64,000 bases of DNA from positions 992,001-1,056,000 of the forward strand of contig NZ_JAMZDX010000002.1 of the NCBI RefSeq assembly GCF_024172095.1, given 5' to 3'. The translations under genes and the position numbers were made by a program. Below, one piece after another: positions 17,595-25,842 of this stretch. The stretch comes from Kitasatospora cinereorecta (lineage in GTDB: Bacteria; Actinomycetota; Actinomycetes; Streptomycetales; Streptomycetaceae). Every line of letters begins with the position of its first letter. Position 1 is the stretch's first letter. The notes beneath the pieces were generated by a model, which saw only the letters and a program-made list of their open reading frames with translations, made no database searches and was not told the DNA's origin.

Positions 17595-18749
17595 GTGTCG
17601 ATCTCCGCCCTGTCGCGGCGCACCCTGCTGCGCTCCCTCGCGGGCGCCGGCGTGCTCGCGCTCGGCCTCACCGCCTGCACCGACGACCCCGACGCGCAAC
17701 CCGGCGACGGGCCCCCGACGCCCGGCTCCGGCAGCGCCGGCGGGCGCCGCTTCGGCGCGGAGTGGGAGAAGCACACCCGGACGTACCTGGCCTGGCCCTC
17801 CTCCGCGAACATCTGGGGCGGGCAACTGCACGACGTCCAGAAGGACATCGCCGCCCTCGCCGCCGCCATCGGTGCGCACGAGCCGGTGGTGCTGCTGGCC
17901 CGGCCCGACCAGGAGGACACCGCCCAGCAGGCCTGCGGCCGCGACGTCGACGTGATCCCGCTCGCCGTGGACGACCTGTGGGCCCGCGACACCCTGCCGG
18001 TCTTCGTCGAGGAGGACGGCAAGGTCAAGGGCGTCGACTTCAACTTCAGCGGCTGGGGCAACAAGCAGGAGCACAGCAACGACGGCAAGGTCGCCCGGGC
18101 GCTGCTGGAGCGCTACTCCCTCGACCGGATCGAGACGCCGGTCGTCGCCGAGGGCGGCTCCTTCGAGACCGACGGGCTCGGCACCCTGGTCCTCACCGAG
18201 AGCTCGGTCGTCAACGCCAACCGGAACCCCGGGATGAGCCGCGAGCGCATCGAGGACGAGCTGAAGAAGGCCCTCGGGGTGACCAAGGTGATCTGGCTCG
18301 CCGGCGTCCGCGGCAAGGACATCACCGACGCGCACGTCGACTGCCTGATGCGCTTCGTCGCCCCCGGCACCGTCCTGCTCGACCAGGCCTTCCCCGGCTC
18401 CCCGGCGGACTCCTGGTCGCGCTCGGCCGACCAGGCGAAGTCCGTCCTGCGGGACGCCACCGACGCGCGCGGCAAGCCGATCGAGGTGATCGAGCTGCCG
18501 CAGCCCGACCCCGACCGGATCACCGGGCGCGGCGACGCCTTCGTCTCCTCGTACCTGAACTTCTACATCGGCAGCAAGGGCGTCTACCTGCCCCGGTTCG
18601 GCGACGCCCGGGCCGACGACCGCGCCCAGCAGGTCATGAAGGAGCACTTCCCCGACCGCGAGATCGTCCCGGTGAGGATCGACGCGATCGCGGCCGGCGG
18701 CGGCGGGATCCACTGCGCCACCCACGACCTGCCCGCCCTCGGCGGGTGA
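17595..18749 (+). CDS. Agmatine deiminase-family protein, Tat lipoprotein (copy 2)
   Basis: A 384-residue deiminase-family enzyme. The N-terminus carries a twin-arginine motif (SRRTLLR) and a lipobox (LTAC), so it should be anchored on the outer face of the membrane after folding. Catalytic motifs are intact: 'DDLWARDTLPVF', 'EGGSFETDGLGT', 'DITDAHVDCLMRF' and nucleophile C374 in 'GGGGIHCATHDLP'. GTG start after GGAGG, 77 bases after copy 1. It ends 7 bases before ureAB, so deiminase and urease are probably cotranscribed. An exported enzyme beside a cytosolic paralogue suggests two-step processing of an external guanidino substrate. Confidence 0.87.
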   Translation: MSISALSRRTLLRSLAGAGVLALGLTACTDDPDAQPGDGPPTPGSGSAGGRRFGAEWEKHTRTYLAWPSSANIWGGQLHDVQKDIAALAAAIGAHEPVVLLARPDQEDTAQQACGRDVDVIPLAVDDLWARDTLPVFVEEDGKVKGVDFNFSGWGNKQEHSNDGKVARALLERYSLDRIETPVVAEGGSFETDGLGTLVLTESSVVNANRNPGMSRERIEDELKKALGVTKVIWLAGVRGKDITDAHVDCLMRFVAPGTVLLDQAFPGSPADSWSRSADQAKSVLRDATDARGKPIEVIELPQPDPDRITGRGDAFVSSYLNFYIGSKGVYLPRFGDARADDRAQQVMKEHFPDREIVPVRIDAIAAGGGGIHCATHDLPALGG

Positions 18750-18756
18750 CCCGGCG

Positions 18757-19467
18757 ATGCAGCTGACCCCCACCGAACGCGACCGCCTGCTGCTCTTCAC
18801 CGCGGCCGAACTCGCCCGCGCCCGGCGCGCCCGCGGCCTGCGGCTCAACCTGCCCGAGGCGACAGCGCTGATCGCCGACACCGTCTGCGAGGCGGCCCGC
18901 GACGGACTCCGCCTCGCCGAGGCCGTCGAGCGCGGCCGGACCCTGCTCGGACCGGACGACGTCCTGCCCGGCGTGGTCGACGTGCTCACCGACCTCAGCG
19001 TGGAAGCCGTCTTCGAGGACGGCACCCGACTCGCCGTCATCAGCGAACCCTTCGGCGCCACCGGCCCGCTCGGCGACGACGCACCCGGCGCGGTGCTCGC
19101 CGGACCGGAAACCGCCCATGTCCCCGCGCCCGTCCGCACCCTGACGGTCCGCAACACCGCCGCCGTCCCCGTCTCGGTGACCTCGCACTTCCACTTCTTC
19201 GAGGCCAACCCGCGCCTCGACTTCGACCGCGCCGCCGCGTACGGCACCCGGTTGGCGGTGCCGGCCGGCTCCTCGGTCCGCTTCGACCCCGGCGAGCGCG
19301 TCGAGGTCGGCCTGGTCCCGATCGGCGGCGCCCGGATCGCCATCGGCTTCGCCGGCCTGGTCGACGGACCGCTCGACGCCCCCGGCGCACAGCAGGAGGC
19401 GCTGCGCCGCGCCGCCGCCTGCGGCTACCTGGGCGCCGACCACCATGGACAGGAGGACCCGCAGTGA
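18757..19467 (+). CDS. ureAB: Fused urease gamma-beta subunit
   Basis: A 236-residue fusion. Residues 1 to about 100 are urease gamma ('LTPTERDRLLLFTAAELARA', 'PEATALIADTVCEAARDG', 'LPGVVDVL'). Residues about 120-236 are urease beta ('VTSHFHFFEANPRLDFDRAA', 'AYGTRLAVPAGSSVRFDPGE'). Gamma-beta fusions are known in actinomycetes. The gene overlaps ureC by four bases. The protein is complete, but no ureD, E, F or G follows. Confidence 0.93.
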   Translation: MQLTPTERDRLLLFTAAELARARRARGLRLNLPEATALIADTVCEAARDGLRLAEAVERGRTLLGPDDVLPGVVDVLTDLSVEAVFEDGTRLAVISEPFGATGPLGDDAPGAVLAGPETAHVPAPVRTLTVRNTAAVPVSVTSHFHFFEANPRLDFDRAAAYGTRLAVPAGSSVRFDPGERVEVGLVPIGGARIAIGFAGLVDGPLDAPGAQQEALRRAAACGYLGADHHGQEDPQ

Positions 19468-21170
19468 GCAGCACCGTCGAACCGCACGAGTACGCGGCCG
19501 TCCACGGCCCCCGGGCCGGCGACCGGATCCGGCTCGGCGACAGCGGCCTGGTGGTCCGGGTGGAGTCCGACTCGCAGGAGCCGGGCAACGAGTTCCTGGT
19601 CGGCTTCGGCAAGACCGCCCGCGACGGCCTGCACCTCAAGGCCGCCGCCGTCCGCGACACCTGCGACCTGGTGGTGTCCAACGTGGTGGTGATCGACGCG
19701 GTCCAGGGCATCCGGAAGACCTCGATCGGCATCCGGGAGGGCCGGATCACGGCGATCGGCCGGGCCGGCAACCCGGACACCATGGACGGCGTCGAGGTGG
19801 TTGTCGGCACCGGGACCACCATCGTCTCCGGCGAGGGCATGATCGCCACCGCGGGCGCCATCGACACCCACGTCCACCTGATGTCTCCCCGGATCATGGA
19901 GGCCTCGCTCGCCTCCGGTGTCACCACCATCATCGGCCAGGAGATCGGTCCGGCCTGGGGCGTCGGCGTCAACTCGCCCTGGGCGCTGCGGCACGGCTTC
20001 AACGCCTTCGACGCCTGGCCGGTCAACATCGGCTTCCTGGGCCGCGGTTCGTCCTCCGACCCGGCCCCGCTGGTGGAGGCGCTGGCCGAGGGCGGCGCCT
20101 GCGGCTTCAAGGTGCACGAGGACATGGGCGCCCACACCCGGGCGCTCGACACCGCGCTGCGGGTCGCCGAGGAACACGACGTCCAAGTGGCGCTGCACAC
20201 CGACGGGTTGAACGAGTGCCTGTCGGTGGAGGACACCCTGAAGGTGCTGGAGGGGCGGACCATCCACGCCTTCCACATCGAGGGCTGCGGCGGCGGACAC
20301 GTGCCCAACGTGCTCAAGATGGCCGGTCTGGAGAACGTCATCGGCTCCTCCACCAACCCCACCCTGCCGTTCGGCCGGGACGCCGTTGCCGAGCACTACG
20401 GGATGATCGTCTCGGTCCACGCGCTGAAGACGGACCTGCCCGGCGACGCCGCCATGGCCCGCGACCGGATCCGGGCCGGCACCATGGGCGCCGAGGACGT
20501 GCTGCACGACCTCGGGGTCATCGGCATCACCAGCTCCGACGCCCAGGGCATGGGCCGCGCGGGGGAGACCGTCCGCCGCACCTTCGCCGTCGCCGGGAAG
20601 ATGAAGGCCGAACTCGGCCCGATGGACGGCGACGGCGAGCGCGACGACAACCAGCGCGTGCTGCGCTACATCGCCAAACTCACCCTCAACCCGGCCATCG
20701 CGCACGGCCTCTCGCACGAGGTCGGCTCCATCGAGGTCGGCAAGCTCGCCGACCTGGTGCTCTGGTGGCCCGCGTACTTCGGCGCCAAACCGCAGCTGGT
20801 GCTGAAGGCCGGCTTCCCCGCGTACGGCGTCACCGGCGACCCCAACGCCGCCACCGAGAGCTGCCAACCGCTGGTGATGGGGCCGCTGTTCGGCGCGCAC
20901 GGGGCGACCGCGGCCGACCTGTCGGTGGCGTTCGTCAGCCGGGCCGCCGCCGAGTCCGGCTCGGCCGGGCAGCCGTACGACGCCATGACCACCCGCCGCC
21001 GCCGGGTCGCCGTCCGCGGCACCCGCGGCATCGGCCCCCGCGACCTGGTGCGCAACGCCCGCATCGGCCGCGTCGACGTCTCCGAGACCGGACTGGTCTC
21101 GCTCGACGGCGAGCCGCTGCGCTCCGAACCGGCGGCCTCGGTGCCGCTCAGCCGCCTCTACTTCCTGTGA
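19464..21170 (+). CDS. ureC: Urease alpha subunit, divergent at the active-site flap
   Basis: A 568-residue catalytic urease subunit. The dinickel ligands are conserved: 'DTHVHL' (H136, H138), the carbamylated Lys in 'CGFKVHED' (K216), 'ALHTDGLNE', 'AFHIEGCGGGH' and the Asp in 'TSSDAQGMGR'. The mobile flap is unusual. Where typical enzymes have V-C-H-H-L-D (flap Cys319, catalytic His320 in Klebsiella numbering), this one has S-V-H-A-L-K (S317-K322). The catalytic His is kept but the Cys and the next His are lost. The conserved GGGTGPA...TTCTPG region is also replaced, by GQEIGPAWGVGVNSPWAL. It may need nickel chaperones encoded elsewhere, or it may act on a substituted urea. Confidence 0.9.
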   Translation: MSSTVEPHEYAAVHGPRAGDRIRLGDSGLVVRVESDSQEPGNEFLVGFGKTARDGLHLKAAAVRDTCDLVVSNVVVIDAVQGIRKTSIGIREGRITAIGRAGNPDTMDGVEVVVGTGTTIVSGEGMIATAGAIDTHVHLMSPRIMEASLASGVTTIIGQEIGPAWGVGVNSPWALRHGFNAFDAWPVNIGFLGRGSSSDPAPLVEALAEGGACGFKVHEDMGAHTRALDTALRVAEEHDVQVALHTDGLNECLSVEDTLKVLEGRTIHAFHIEGCGGGHVPNVLKMAGLENVIGSSTNPTLPFGRDAVAEHYGMIVSVHALKTDLPGDAAMARDRIRAGTMGAEDVLHDLGVIGITSSDAQGMGRAGETVRRTFAVAGKMKAELGPMDGDGERDDNQRVLRYIAKLTLNPAIAHGLSHEVGSIEVGKLADLVLWWPAYFGAKPQLVLKAGFPAYGVTGDPNAATESCQPLVMGPLFGAHGATAADLSVAFVSRAAAESGSAGQPYDAMTTRRRRVAVRGTRGIGPRDLVRNARIGRVDVSETGLVSLDGEPLRSEPAASVPLSRLYFL

Positions 21171-21239
21171 CCCGGGGTGCGGACGGGCCGCCGTCCGCGC
21201 CCCGAAAATCCCTTCCCCCACAGACCGTTGGGATGTCCG

Positions 21240-22655
21240 ATGACCAGTTCCCCCGGCGGCGGCGTCACCGCGCTGCCCCGCTCGCTCGGCGTCTTCGGCG
21301 CCGTCCTGCTGACCCTCTCCTGCCTGACCCCCGCCTCCTCGCTGTTCATCGTGGTGCCGCCGCTGCTGCGCACCCAGGGCAGCGGCACCGTCATCACCCT
21401 GCTCACCGCCGCGCTGGTCTCGCTCGGCGTCGGCCTGTGCTACGCCGAACTCGGCACCCTGCTGCCCACCGCCGGCGGCGAGTACTCCATCGTCGGACAG
21501 CTGCTCGGCCGCTTCACCGGCTGGCTGGTGTTCGTGATCTCGGTGGTCGCGCTGCTCGTCGTGCCGCCGATCATCGCGCTCGGCACCGCCGAGTACCTCG
21601 GCTCGGTGGTCTCCCTCGACCCGGCGGTGACCGGCGCGGTGGTGATGACGATCGCGGTCGCCGTCGGCGTGCTCGACATCAAGGCCAACGCCCTGATCAC
21701 CGGCCTGTTCCTCGGACTCGAGGTGCTCGCCGCGGCGGTCGTCAGCGTCCTCGGCTTCACCCACGCCCAGCGGCCGCTCTCCGCCCTCACCCACGCGACC
21801 GTCCCGGACGGCAGCGGCGGCACCGGCCCGTTCACCGCCGGCGTGCTGATCTCCGGGCTGGCCGTGGCGCTGTTCACGTACAACGGCTTCGGCACGGCTG
21901 TGTACCTCTCCGAGGACCTGCGCGACCCTCGGCGGACCGTCGCCCGGACCGTGCTGTGGTCGCTGCTGGCCGGCGTCGTGCTGATCACCGTGCCGGTCGC
22001 CGCGATCTGCGTCGGCGTCGCCTCCCCGGACCGGCTCGCCGAGGGCGACCTCACCGCCGTCGTCGCCGACTGGGCGGGCGGCACCGTCGCCACCTTCGTC
22101 AGCCTCTGCGTGGCCCTCGCCATCCTCAACGCCGTCATCGTCATGGTGCTGCAGAACGGCCGCGTTCTGTACGCCTCCGCCCGCGACCGCACCTGGCCCG
22201 AACCGGTCAACCGGCTGATCGGCTCGGTCTCCGCCCGCTGGGGCTCGCCCTGGGCCGCCACCCTGGCCGTCGGCCTGCCCGGCATCGTCCTCGCCCTCGC
22301 GGTGCCGATCGACGCCCTGCTCGGCTTCACCGGCGTCGCCGTGACGGTGGTGTACCTGCTGCTCGGCTGCGCCGCCCTGGTGGCCCGCCGGGCCCGGCAC
22401 CGAACGGCCCGCAACTGGCGGATGCCGCTGTGGCCGCTGGCCCCGCTCGCCACCATCGCGGTGCTGGGCTACGCGCTGACCCGGCAGAGCGTCCGTGACC
22501 TGGCCGTCGCCGGCGGCGTACTGCTGGTCGGGGCCGCGTACTGGGCCGTGTACCTGCGGCCGCGCAGCGCCACCCACTGGGTGCTGAGCCTGCCCGCGGA
22601 CCTGGCCGAGCCGGACACCGCGGCGGACACCTTGGTGCCGACCGCTGTGCACTGA
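21240..22655 (+). CDS. APC-family amino acid/polyamine permease
   Basis: A 471-residue permease with about 12 membrane helices. 'SLGVFGAVLLTLSCLTPASS' in helix 1 and 'LPTAGGEYSIVGQLLGRFTG' in helices 2-3 are typical of the APC superfamily. Also present are 'FTYNGFGTAVYLSEDLRDPR' (helix 6) and 'VLYASARDRTWPEPVNRLIG'. ATG 21240 is 69 bases downstream of ureC and preferred over an earlier in-frame ATG at 21177 that only adds hydrophilic sequence. Its place in the deiminase-urease operon suggests uptake or exchange of an amino acid, agmatine or a product. The substrate is not determined. Confidence 0.85.
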   Translation: MTSSPGGGVTALPRSLGVFGAVLLTLSCLTPASSLFIVVPPLLRTQGSGTVITLLTAALVSLGVGLCYAELGTLLPTAGGEYSIVGQLLGRFTGWLVFVISVVALLVVPPIIALGTAEYLGSVVSLDPAVTGAVVMTIAVAVGVLDIKANALITGLFLGLEVLAAAVVSVLGFTHAQRPLSALTHATVPDGSGGTGPFTAGVLISGLAVALFTYNGFGTAVYLSEDLRDPRRTVARTVLWSLLAGVVLITVPVAAICVGVASPDRLAEGDLTAVVADWAGGTVATFVSLCVALAILNAVIVMVLQNGRVLYASARDRTWPEPVNRLIGSVSARWGSPWAATLAVGLPGIVLALAVPIDALLGFTGVAVTVVYLLLGCAALVARRARHRTARNWRMPLWPLAPLATIAVLGYALTRQSVRDLAVAGGVLLVGAAYWAVYLRPRSATHWVLSLPADLAEPDTAADTLVPTAVH

Positions 22656-22694
22656 CCGCGGCTGGGCCGGCCGGGACCCTGTCTGAAACTCCGG

Positions 22695-23279
22695 TCAGAC
22701 CGCAGGGCGGCCGGGTGCGAGCTCCACCGCGATCGCCTCCCGGAGCAGACGGCGGGCGTGCTCGAGCGGCAGCGAGCCGCTGAGCCAGCGGACGCTGAGC
22801 CCTTCCAGCAGGGCGGTCAGCCGCTCGGCGGCGGCCGCGTGGGCCGGCGCGGTGCCAGCCGGGTCGGCGCGGCCGAGCAGCTCGGCGATCTCGTGGACCC
22901 AGGTGTGGGTGGCCCTGGCCAGCTCCTCCCGCAGCTCCGGGTCGAACACCGCACTGGCCCTCAACTCGCCCCAGGCCGTGCTGTTCTCGCGAACCTCGGC
23001 CAGGTCCTGGAGCTCCAGCAGCAGGACCTGCTCCAGGTCGCCGCGGGCGTCGTCCGGATCGCCGTCCGGGAGGCGTTCGGCGGTGTACCGGTCGGCCCGG
23101 TCGTTGATGAACTCGAGCGTCCGGCGCAGCACCCCGGCGCGGTCGCCGAAGTGGTAGTAGATCAGCGAGGTGGAGACCCCGGCCTCGACGGCCAGCTCCT
23201 CCACGCGCAGGCCCCGGACGCCGCGTCGGACGATGACGCGGGTGGCGGCCTTGAGTATCTCTGTTCGACGGTCCGACAT
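22695..23279 (-). CDS. TetR-family regulator 2 of the deiminase/urease island
   Basis: A 194-residue TetR protein, close paralogue of the regulator at 15756. The HTH region ('GVRGLRVEELAVEAGVSTSL' then IYYHFGDR) is nearly the same. The ligand domain is also similar, so both may sense a related ligand. It is divergent from the deiminase at 23534. The 254 bases between them hold operator B, whose core equals that in front of copy 1. The APC permease gene converges on it from the other side. Confidence 0.88.
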   Translation of the reverse strand: MSDRRTEILKAATRVIVRRGVRGLRVEELAVEAGVSTSLIYYHFGDRAGVLRRTLEFINDRADRYTAERLPDGDPDDARGDLEQVLLLELQDLAEVRENSTAWGELRASAVFDPELREELARATHTWVHEIAELLGRADPAGTAPAHAAAAERLTALLEGLSVRWLSGSLPLEHARRLLREAIAVELAPGRPAV

Positions 23280-23456
23280 GGGCGCTCACTCTACCCGCCC
23301 GGGGCCCGTTGCGGACACTTTCCTGATCCGATTCTCAGTATGCGGTCGAGGCTGCAATGGCCGGATATCCGCTGCTCGTAGCCGGTCATGTCGCCGGCCT
23401 CGCCTGTCGGCCTGGCTGTCGTGCGGGCCGCCGAGCGGCGGACCCTCGAACAAGCC

Positions 23457-23485
23457 TTGACTGAAATTTCAGTTCGATGGAGGAT
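23457..23485 (+). promoter_or_regulatory. Promoter with overlapping TetR-type operator B
   Basis: TTGACT (23457-23462), 17-base spacer, then GAGGAT (23480-23485). The perfect 14-bp palindrome ACTGAAATTTCAGT (23460-23473) overlaps the -35 and spacer. It shares TTGACTGA..TTTCAGT with operator A at 16418. It lies between TetR 2 and deiminase copy 3 and could control both. Confidence 0.65.
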
Positions 23486-23533
23486 GTGGGCCACACCACA
23501 CCCCTCCCACCCCCCAGCACAAGGGAGACCTCG

Positions 23534-24712
23534 ATGAACCTGCCGGAGACCTCCAGGCGCAACCTGCTGAAGTTCGGCGCCTCGGCCGTCCCCGCCCTGG
23601 CCCTCGGCGCCGTCCTGCCCGCCGCGGCCCGCGCCGCCACCGGTGCCACCGCCGCCACCGGCTCCGCCGCGCCGACGCTGCGGATGCCCGCCGAGGACGG
23701 CGCGCACGTCCGCACCTTCATGGCCTGGCCGGCGCTCTCGTCGGTGTGGGGCAACGCCCTGTGGGGTGTACGCAACGACATCGCCCGGCTCGCGTACCAG
23801 ATCTCGCGCTACGAACCGGTGGTTCTGCTGGCCCGCCCCGAGCAGGCCGCCGACGCCCGCTACACCTGTGGCTCCGGCGCGTACTACAGCATCACCGTGG
23901 TCGAGATCGCCAACGACGACCTGTGGATCCGCGACTTCGGGCCGACCTTCCTCACCGGCCCCGGGACGGTCGCCGGCCTCGACACCAACTTCAACGGCTG
24001 GGGCAAGACCGGCACCCCGTACTACCAGCCGTTCGGCCACGACGCCGCGGCCGCCGCGACGCTGCTCGGCCAGTACGGCATCGACCGGATCCGGGCGCCG
24101 TTCACCGGCGAGGGCGGCTCGCTGGAGACCGACGGCCAAGGCACGCTGCTGGCCTCCGTCAGCTCGCTGGTCAACGCCAACCGCAACCCGGGGATGTCCC
24201 AGGACCAGGTGGAGCAGGCGCTGAAGTCCTCGCTCGGCCTGGACAAGGTGATCTGGGTGCCCGGCCTGGCCGGGCAGGACATCACCGACTGCCACATCGA
24301 CTGCCTGGCCCGGTTCATCGCCCCGGGCAAGGTCATGCTCGACAAGCCGGGCCCGGGCACCAGCGCCCAGTGGGTCGCGGTGTACGACGAGACCAAGCGC
24401 ATCCTGCAGAGCGCCACCGACGCCCAGGGCCGCCCGCTGACCGTCACCGAACTCCCGGGCCCGGACCGCCGGCTGATCCGCGGCACCGGCAAGGACTTCC
24501 TGTCCAGCTACACCAACTACTACACCGCCAACGGCGCCGTGTTCATGCCCCAGTTCGGCGACAGTTACGCCGACGCCACGGCCTACGCCGTCCTCCAGGC
24601 CGCCTACCCGGCGCGCGACATCGTCCAGGTGAACATCGACAACATCGCGAGCGGCGGCGGTGGCATCCACTGCTCCACCCAGTCGCAGCCGGTCGTCCCG
24701 CCCGCGCTCTGA
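23534..24712 (+). CDS. Agmatine deiminase-family protein, Tat-secreted (copy 3)
   Basis: A 392-residue deiminase-family enzyme with a Tat signal (SRRNLLKF, hydrophobic stretch, AARA-A cleavage). It should be released outside the cell or cell wall-associated. Motifs are complete: 'DDLWIRDFGPTF', 'GEGGSLETDGQGT', 'DITDCHIDCLARF' and nucleophile C380 in 'GGGGIHCSTQSQP'. ATG 23534 follows GGGAG at good spacing. It is the first gene after operator B. A perfect hairpin follows at 24727, so read-through into copy 4 may be reduced. Confidence 0.88.
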   Translation: MNLPETSRRNLLKFGASAVPALALGAVLPAAARAATGATAATGSAAPTLRMPAEDGAHVRTFMAWPALSSVWGNALWGVRNDIARLAYQISRYEPVVLLARPEQAADARYTCGSGAYYSITVVEIANDDLWIRDFGPTFLTGPGTVAGLDTNFNGWGKTGTPYYQPFGHDAAAAATLLGQYGIDRIRAPFTGEGGSLETDGQGTLLASVSSLVNANRNPGMSQDQVEQALKSSLGLDKVIWVPGLAGQDITDCHIDCLARFIAPGKVMLDKPGPGTSAQWVAVYDETKRILQSATDAQGRPLTVTELPGPDRRLIRGTGKDFLSSYTNYYTANGAVFMPQFGDSYADATAYAVLQAAYPARDIVQVNIDNIASGGGGIHCSTQSQPVVPPAL

Positions 24713-24726
24713 CCGGCCCCCGCACC

Positions 24727-24762
24727 CGGGCGGACCGCCCCCGGTCGCCGGCGGTCCGCCCG
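24727..24762 (+). terminator. Hairpin between deiminase copies 3 and 4
   Basis: A perfect 13-bp inverted repeat (24727-24739 and 24750-24762) with a 10-base loop lies 14 bases after the copy 3 stop. It could be a terminator or attenuator that sets different levels for the secreted enzyme and the downstream transport operon. Confidence 0.7.
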
Positions 24763-24810
24763 CACCGCACCACCAACCCCCGTGCACGTGAACGACCGAA
24801 GGGATCCGTT

Positions 24811-25818
24811 GTGACTTTCCGTATGCCCGCCGAGTGGACCGACCACGAGGGCTGCCTGATGGCCTGGCCCGTCCGCGCCGAACTGTGGGGCAACGTCCTC
24901 GACCGGGCCAAGCAGGAGTACGCCCAGGTGGCCCGCGCCATCGCCGAGTTCGAGCCGGTGACCATGGTCGCCCCGCCCGGCCACGGCGAGGAGGCCCGGG
25001 CGATGTGCGGCGAGGAGGGCATCACCGTCCTGGAGCTGCCGACGGACGACTCCTGGTTCCGCGACTCGGCCCCGATCTTCGTGGTGGACGAGGTGGGCCG
25101 CCGGGCCGGCGTGGACTTCCGATTCAACTCCTGGGGCCGCAAGCACCACCCGTGGGACGCCGACGACCGGATCAGCGCCCTGCTGCTGGAGCGGCTCGGC
25201 GTCCCGGCGATCCGCTCCGAGATGATCCTCGAGGGCGGCGCGATCACCGTCGACGGCGAGGGCACCCTGATCACCACCGAGCAGTGCCTGCTGCACCCCA
25301 ACCGCAACCCCGACCTGAGCCGCGAGGAGATCGAGGCCGAGCTGAAGGCCCGGCTCGGCGTCACCAAGGTGATCTGGCTGCCGTACGGCGGTCTGCTGGA
25401 CACCGAGACCGACGGCCACGTGGACGGTGTGTGCGCCTTCGCCGCGCCCGGCAAGGTGATCGTCCAGCTGCCGTCCGACCCCGAGCACCCCGACTACGTG
25501 CGGATGCGCGCCAACCGCACCGTCCTGGAGCACAGCACCGACGCCCAGGGCCGCCCGTTCGAGATCGTCGACGTCCCGCAGGCCGCCTTCGTCGAGGTCG
25601 ACGGCAAGGAGATCGAGGTCGGCTACCTCAACCACTACCTCGCCAACGGCGGCGTGGTGGTGCCGATCGCCGGCCACCCCGAGGACGCCGGCGCGCTCGC
25701 CGTGATCGCCGCCGCCCACCCCGACCGCAAGGTCGTCGGCGTCCCCACCCCGGTCGTCGCCTTCGGCGGCGGCGGCGTTCACTGCATCACCCAGCAGATC
25801 CCCTCCGCCCGCGCCTGA
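24811..25818 (+). CDS. aguA: Agmatine deiminase, canonical cytosolic type (copy 4)
   Basis: A 335-residue enzyme that is the closest of the six to classical agmatine deiminase, which converts agmatine to N-carbamoylputrescine and ammonia. 'MPAEWTDHEGCLMAWPVRAE' is the typical start. 'TDDSWFRDSAPIF', 'EGGAITVDGEGT', the canonical 'TDGHVDGVCAF' and nucleophile C325 in 'GGGGVHCITQQIP' follow. There is no signal peptide. GTG start after a GAAGGGA-type site. It leads directly into the ABC importer (24 bases), so it probably acts on an imported guanidino compound. No N-carbamoylputrescine amidohydrolase or carbamoyltransferase is present in the window. Confidence 0.87.
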   Translation: MTFRMPAEWTDHEGCLMAWPVRAELWGNVLDRAKQEYAQVARAIAEFEPVTMVAPPGHGEEARAMCGEEGITVLELPTDDSWFRDSAPIFVVDEVGRRAGVDFRFNSWGRKHHPWDADDRISALLLERLGVPAIRSEMILEGGAITVDGEGTLITTEQCLLHPNRNPDLSREEIEAELKARLGVTKVIWLPYGGLLDTETDGHVDGVCAFAAPGKVIVQLPSDPEHPDYVRMRANRTVLEHSTDAQGRPFEIVDVPQAAFVEVDGKEIEVGYLNHYLANGGVVVPIAGHPEDAGALAVIAAAHPDRKVVGVPTPVVAFGGGGVHCITQQIPSARA

Positions 25819-25842
25819 CCCCCCGTCGGAAGAGGAACTCCC

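Noticed and set aside
19425..22652. Very long open frame (over 1000 codons) antisense to ureC and the APC permease
   Set aside because: It mirrors the codon structure of the genes on the other strand and is rich in Gly/Arg/Asp/His/Gln with no domain. In very GC-rich DNA antisense frames stay open by chance.
24811..25818. Complete agmatine-to-putrescine pathway
   Set aside because: Only deiminases are present. No N-carbamoylputrescine amidohydrolase or putrescine carbamoyltransferase was found in the window.
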